Of a DNA stretch of 14,000 nt, positions 12,625 to 14,000 are shown in pieces. Positions within the stretch are counted from its first letter, which is position 1. Every line of letters begins with the position of its first letter. The notes beneath the pieces are model-generated. The model searched no databases, was not told the DNA's origin, and worked only from the letters and a program-made list of their open reading frames with translations. This DNA comes from Chloroflexota bacterium (GTDB lineage: Bacteria; Chloroflexota; Dormibacteria; Dormibacterales; Dormibacteraceae), in the NCBI GenBank assembly GCA_005880175.1, contig VBJR01000214.1, positions 1-14,000 on the forward strand, written 5' to 3'. The translations under genes and the position numbers were made by a program.

Positions 12625-13731
12625 ATGAGGCGTCCTCTCGACCAGCTCGCCCGCCGGACCGTCCTGGACCTCGAGCCGTATTCGTGGGAGCTGTCGAGCG
12701 AGGCGGTGGCCGCCCGGCACGGTCTCCGCGTGGAGGACGTTCTCCGCTTCGACCTCAACACGTCCCCGTTCCCGCCGGGTCCCTGGGACGCGGCGATGGA
12801 GGGCGCACGCCGCGAGGCGCTCCCCCACGAATACTTCGACACGGGATACGCGGAGCTGACGCCTCTTTTCGGCGCCTACTGCGGGGTGCCGGGGGACCAC
12901 ATCGTGGTCGGCGCGGGAGCCGACGAGGTGCTGGACATCGTCGCCAAGACGTTCCTCGACAACGGCGACCCCACGGTCACGTCCGACCCCAGCTACGCGA
13001 TGTACCCGATCGTCACCGCCCAGCTCGGGGGCCTCGTCCGCCGGGTGCCGCTCCGCGAGGACTGCGGACCCGACGTGGCCGGCCTGCTGGCGGCGGCCCG
13101 GGACGCCAAGATCCTGTGGTTCTGCAACCCGAACAGCCCGACGTCCAACTCGGCCGACCCGGCCGAGGTCGAGCGCCTGGTCCGGGAGGCGCCCTGCATC
13201 GTGGTGATCGACGAGGCGTACGCCGAGTTCGCGGGCTGGTCGGCGGCGCCGCTGGTGGCCGCCAACCCCAACCTGGTCGTCGTCAAGACCATGTCGAAGG
13301 CGTTCAGCATGGCCGGCATGCGGCTGGCCTGGGCGGTGGCCCAGCCGGCAGTCGTCGACCTGCTGAACAGGGTCCGGCCGCCGAACAGCGTCAGCCGCGT
13401 CACGGCCCGGCTGGGCGCAGCCGCGCTGCGCGACCTGGACTCGATGCGGGCCAACGTCCGGGCGGTGCTGGCGCAGCGGGAGTCGCTGACCGACGGCCTG
13501 CGCGAGGCGGGCGCCCGCGTGTACCGATCCGACACCAACTTCCTGCTCACCGCGTGGGGCTCACCCGCCGATGCCCGCTCGCTGTACGGGTGGCTGGAGG
13601 CCCGCGGCATGGTCGTCCGCAATTACGCGGACCACCCGGTGCTCCCCGGCCACCTCCGGATCACCGTCCGGACCGCCGCCCAGAACGCGCGACTGGTGGC
13701 GGCCGTGGACGAGTGGCGGAGTCAGAAGTAG
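12625..13731 (+). CDS. PLP-dependent fold-type I aminotransferase, histidinol-phosphate aminotransferase (HisC)-like
   Basis: 368 aa from ATG 12625. It transfers an amino group using pyridoxal phosphate; HisC makes histidinol phosphate from imidazole acetol phosphate and glutamate. Visible: VLRFDLNTSPFPPGP (39-53), the usual N-terminal substrate strand; ADEVLDIVAKTF (99-110); PSYAMYPI (122-129); CNPNSPT (167-173); VIDEAYAEF (194-202) with D196 and Y199 contacting PLP; SKAFSMAGMRLAW (224-236) with Schiff-base K225; and the carboxylate-binding R345 in HLRITVRT. The last motif normally reads LRI(T/S)xGT; here Arg349 replaces the Gly. No other his genes are adjacent, so a related activity (aromatic, phenylalanine or cobalamin-type threonine-phosphate decarboxylase paralogue) remains possible. 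Its 3' end overlaps the opposing gene by 10 nt. Confidence 0.87.
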   Translation: MRRPLDQLARRTVLDLEPYSWELSSEAVAARHGLRVEDVLRFDLNTSPFPPGPWDAAMEGARREALPHEYFDTGYAELTPLFGAYCGVPGDHIVVGAGADEVLDIVAKTFLDNGDPTVTSDPSYAMYPIVTAQLGGLVRRVPLREDCGPDVAGLLAAARDAKILWFCNPNSPTSNSADPAEVERLVREAPCIVVIDEAYAEFAGWSAAPLVAANPNLVVVKTMSKAFSMAGMRLAWAVAQPAVVDLLNRVRPPNSVSRVTARLGAAALRDLDSMRANVRAVLAQRESLTDGLREAGARVYRSDTNFLLTAWGSPADARSLYGWLEARGMVVRNYADHPVLPGHLRITVRTAAQNARLVAAVDEWRSQK

Positions 13732-14000
13732 GTTCGGACGGCGCTCAGCACGCGGTAGTCCTCGTCCACCACCGGGATCGACCGCCACTTGTCGAACACG
13801 GTGCAGGGATGGGCGAGGCCGCACCCGACGGCGTCGCCCACGGCCAGCGGGTCGTCCGCCGGCACGCGCAGGTACGCGTGCTGGTCGTTCAGGCGGAACA
13901 CCTCCATGGCGGTCGCGGGGCGGGCGGCGCCGTCGCGGCCGCGCACGGTCAGCGGCCGGGGCAGGCCCATGTCGTACGAGACGTCGCGCTTTCCGAACCC
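13722..14000 (-). CDS. D-serine dehydratase/D-threonine aldolase-like (DSD1-type) PLP protein, C-terminal part
   Basis: The minus-strand frame is open from the window edge to TGA at 13724-13722; only the last 92 residues are visible, and the real start lies beyond 14000. The segment GFGKRD near the edge, L-N-D-Q-H-A-Y-L-R-V-P, GDAVGCGLAHPCTVFDKW and the ending VVDEDYRVLSAVRTYF match the C-terminal beta-domain of the alanine-racemase-fold DSD1-like family. The H-x-C pair in HPC is the zinc-binding signature of eukaryotic-type D-serine dehydratase and D-threonine aldolase relatives. These enzymes act on D-amino acids (dehydration, deamination or retro-aldol cleavage); the exact substrate cannot be told from this fragment. 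Overlaps hisC tail-to-tail by 10 nt. Confidence 0.82.
   Translation of the reverse strand, partial: GFGKRDVSYDMGLPRPLTVRGRDGAARPATAMEVFRLNDQHAYLRVPADDPLAVGDAVGCGLAHPCTVFDKWRSIPVVDEDYRVLSAVRTYF

Noticed and set aside
12577..12900. Upstream extension of the AAA+ frame on the minus strand
   Set aside because: It would run antisense through the start of the aminotransferase gene. The TPR-like sequence begins at ATG 12576 and a -10 hexamer lies just before it.
1..14000. Search for CRISPR arrays, tRNA/rRNA genes, insertion sequences, att sites or phage genes
   Set aside because: No regularly spaced repeats, cloverleaf-like elements, transposase motifs, terminal inverted repeats with target duplications or phage structural motifs were seen by eye.

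Overview
This is a very GC-rich bacterial chromosome segment. It is gene-dense, with 4-nt start/stop overlaps and strong third-position G/C on both strands. No phage, transposase, CRISPR, tRNA or rRNA was seen. The actinobacterial-style GT4 glycogen synthase next to glgC, the WDG-type kelch lipoprotein and the apparently leaderless promoters fit a high-GC Terrabacteria lineage, such as Chloroflexota/Dormibacterota-like or deep Actinomycetota. That placement is an impression, not a phylogeny.

Layout. Bases 1-229 hold the 3' end of purE (+). Next comes a 600-aa protein (237-2039, +) that looks like the carboxyltransferase (CT) subunit of pyruvate/oxaloacetate-type biotin enzymes, ending in a biotinyl domain. 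A hairpin separates it from a convergent kelch-propeller lipoprotein gene (2093-3166, -). A divergent spacer leads to a translationally coupled operon: biotin carboxylase (3344-4813), crotonase/enoyl-CoA hydratase (4810-5553) and a NUDIX ADP-ribose-pyrophosphatase-like gene (5550-6107), then a YbjQ-family gene (6158-6517). After a 241-bp spacer with a G7/C7 hairpin comes the glycogen pair glgC (6759-7976) and the GT4 glycogen/maltose-1-phosphate synthase (7976-9160). On the minus strand follow an orphan NMT1/SsuA-like substrate-binding lipoprotein (9171-10205), a TPR protein with four predicted membrane helices (10256-11347) and a TPR-AAA+ ATPase (11344-12576). A HisC-like aminotransferase (12625-13731, +) diverges from the ATPase and converges on the 3' end of a DSD1/D-threonine-aldolase-like gene (13722-14000, -, cut by the window edge).

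How it fits together. The biotin carboxylase keeps every catalytic residue I can name, and the biotinyl domain has its EAMKM lysine. The CT domain between them in the reaction scheme appears to have lost nearly its whole active site: the carbamylated Lys, the metal-binding Asp and one metal His, and the transfer Thr. This is the most notable signal in the window: a biotin carboxylase system whose recognisable CT-like subunit looks catalytically dead and may now be a BCCP scaffold or allosteric part.

A second pattern is a TANNNT hexamer 7-9 nt upstream of the start codon, with no Shine-Dalgarno, at four genes that open transcription units (biotin carboxylase, substrate-binding lipoprotein, AAA+ ATPase, hisC). 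This suggests leaderless transcription. The coupled AAA+ / TPR-membrane protein pair is a third item of interest with no assigned function. All family calls are from reading motifs by eye; no database search was run.
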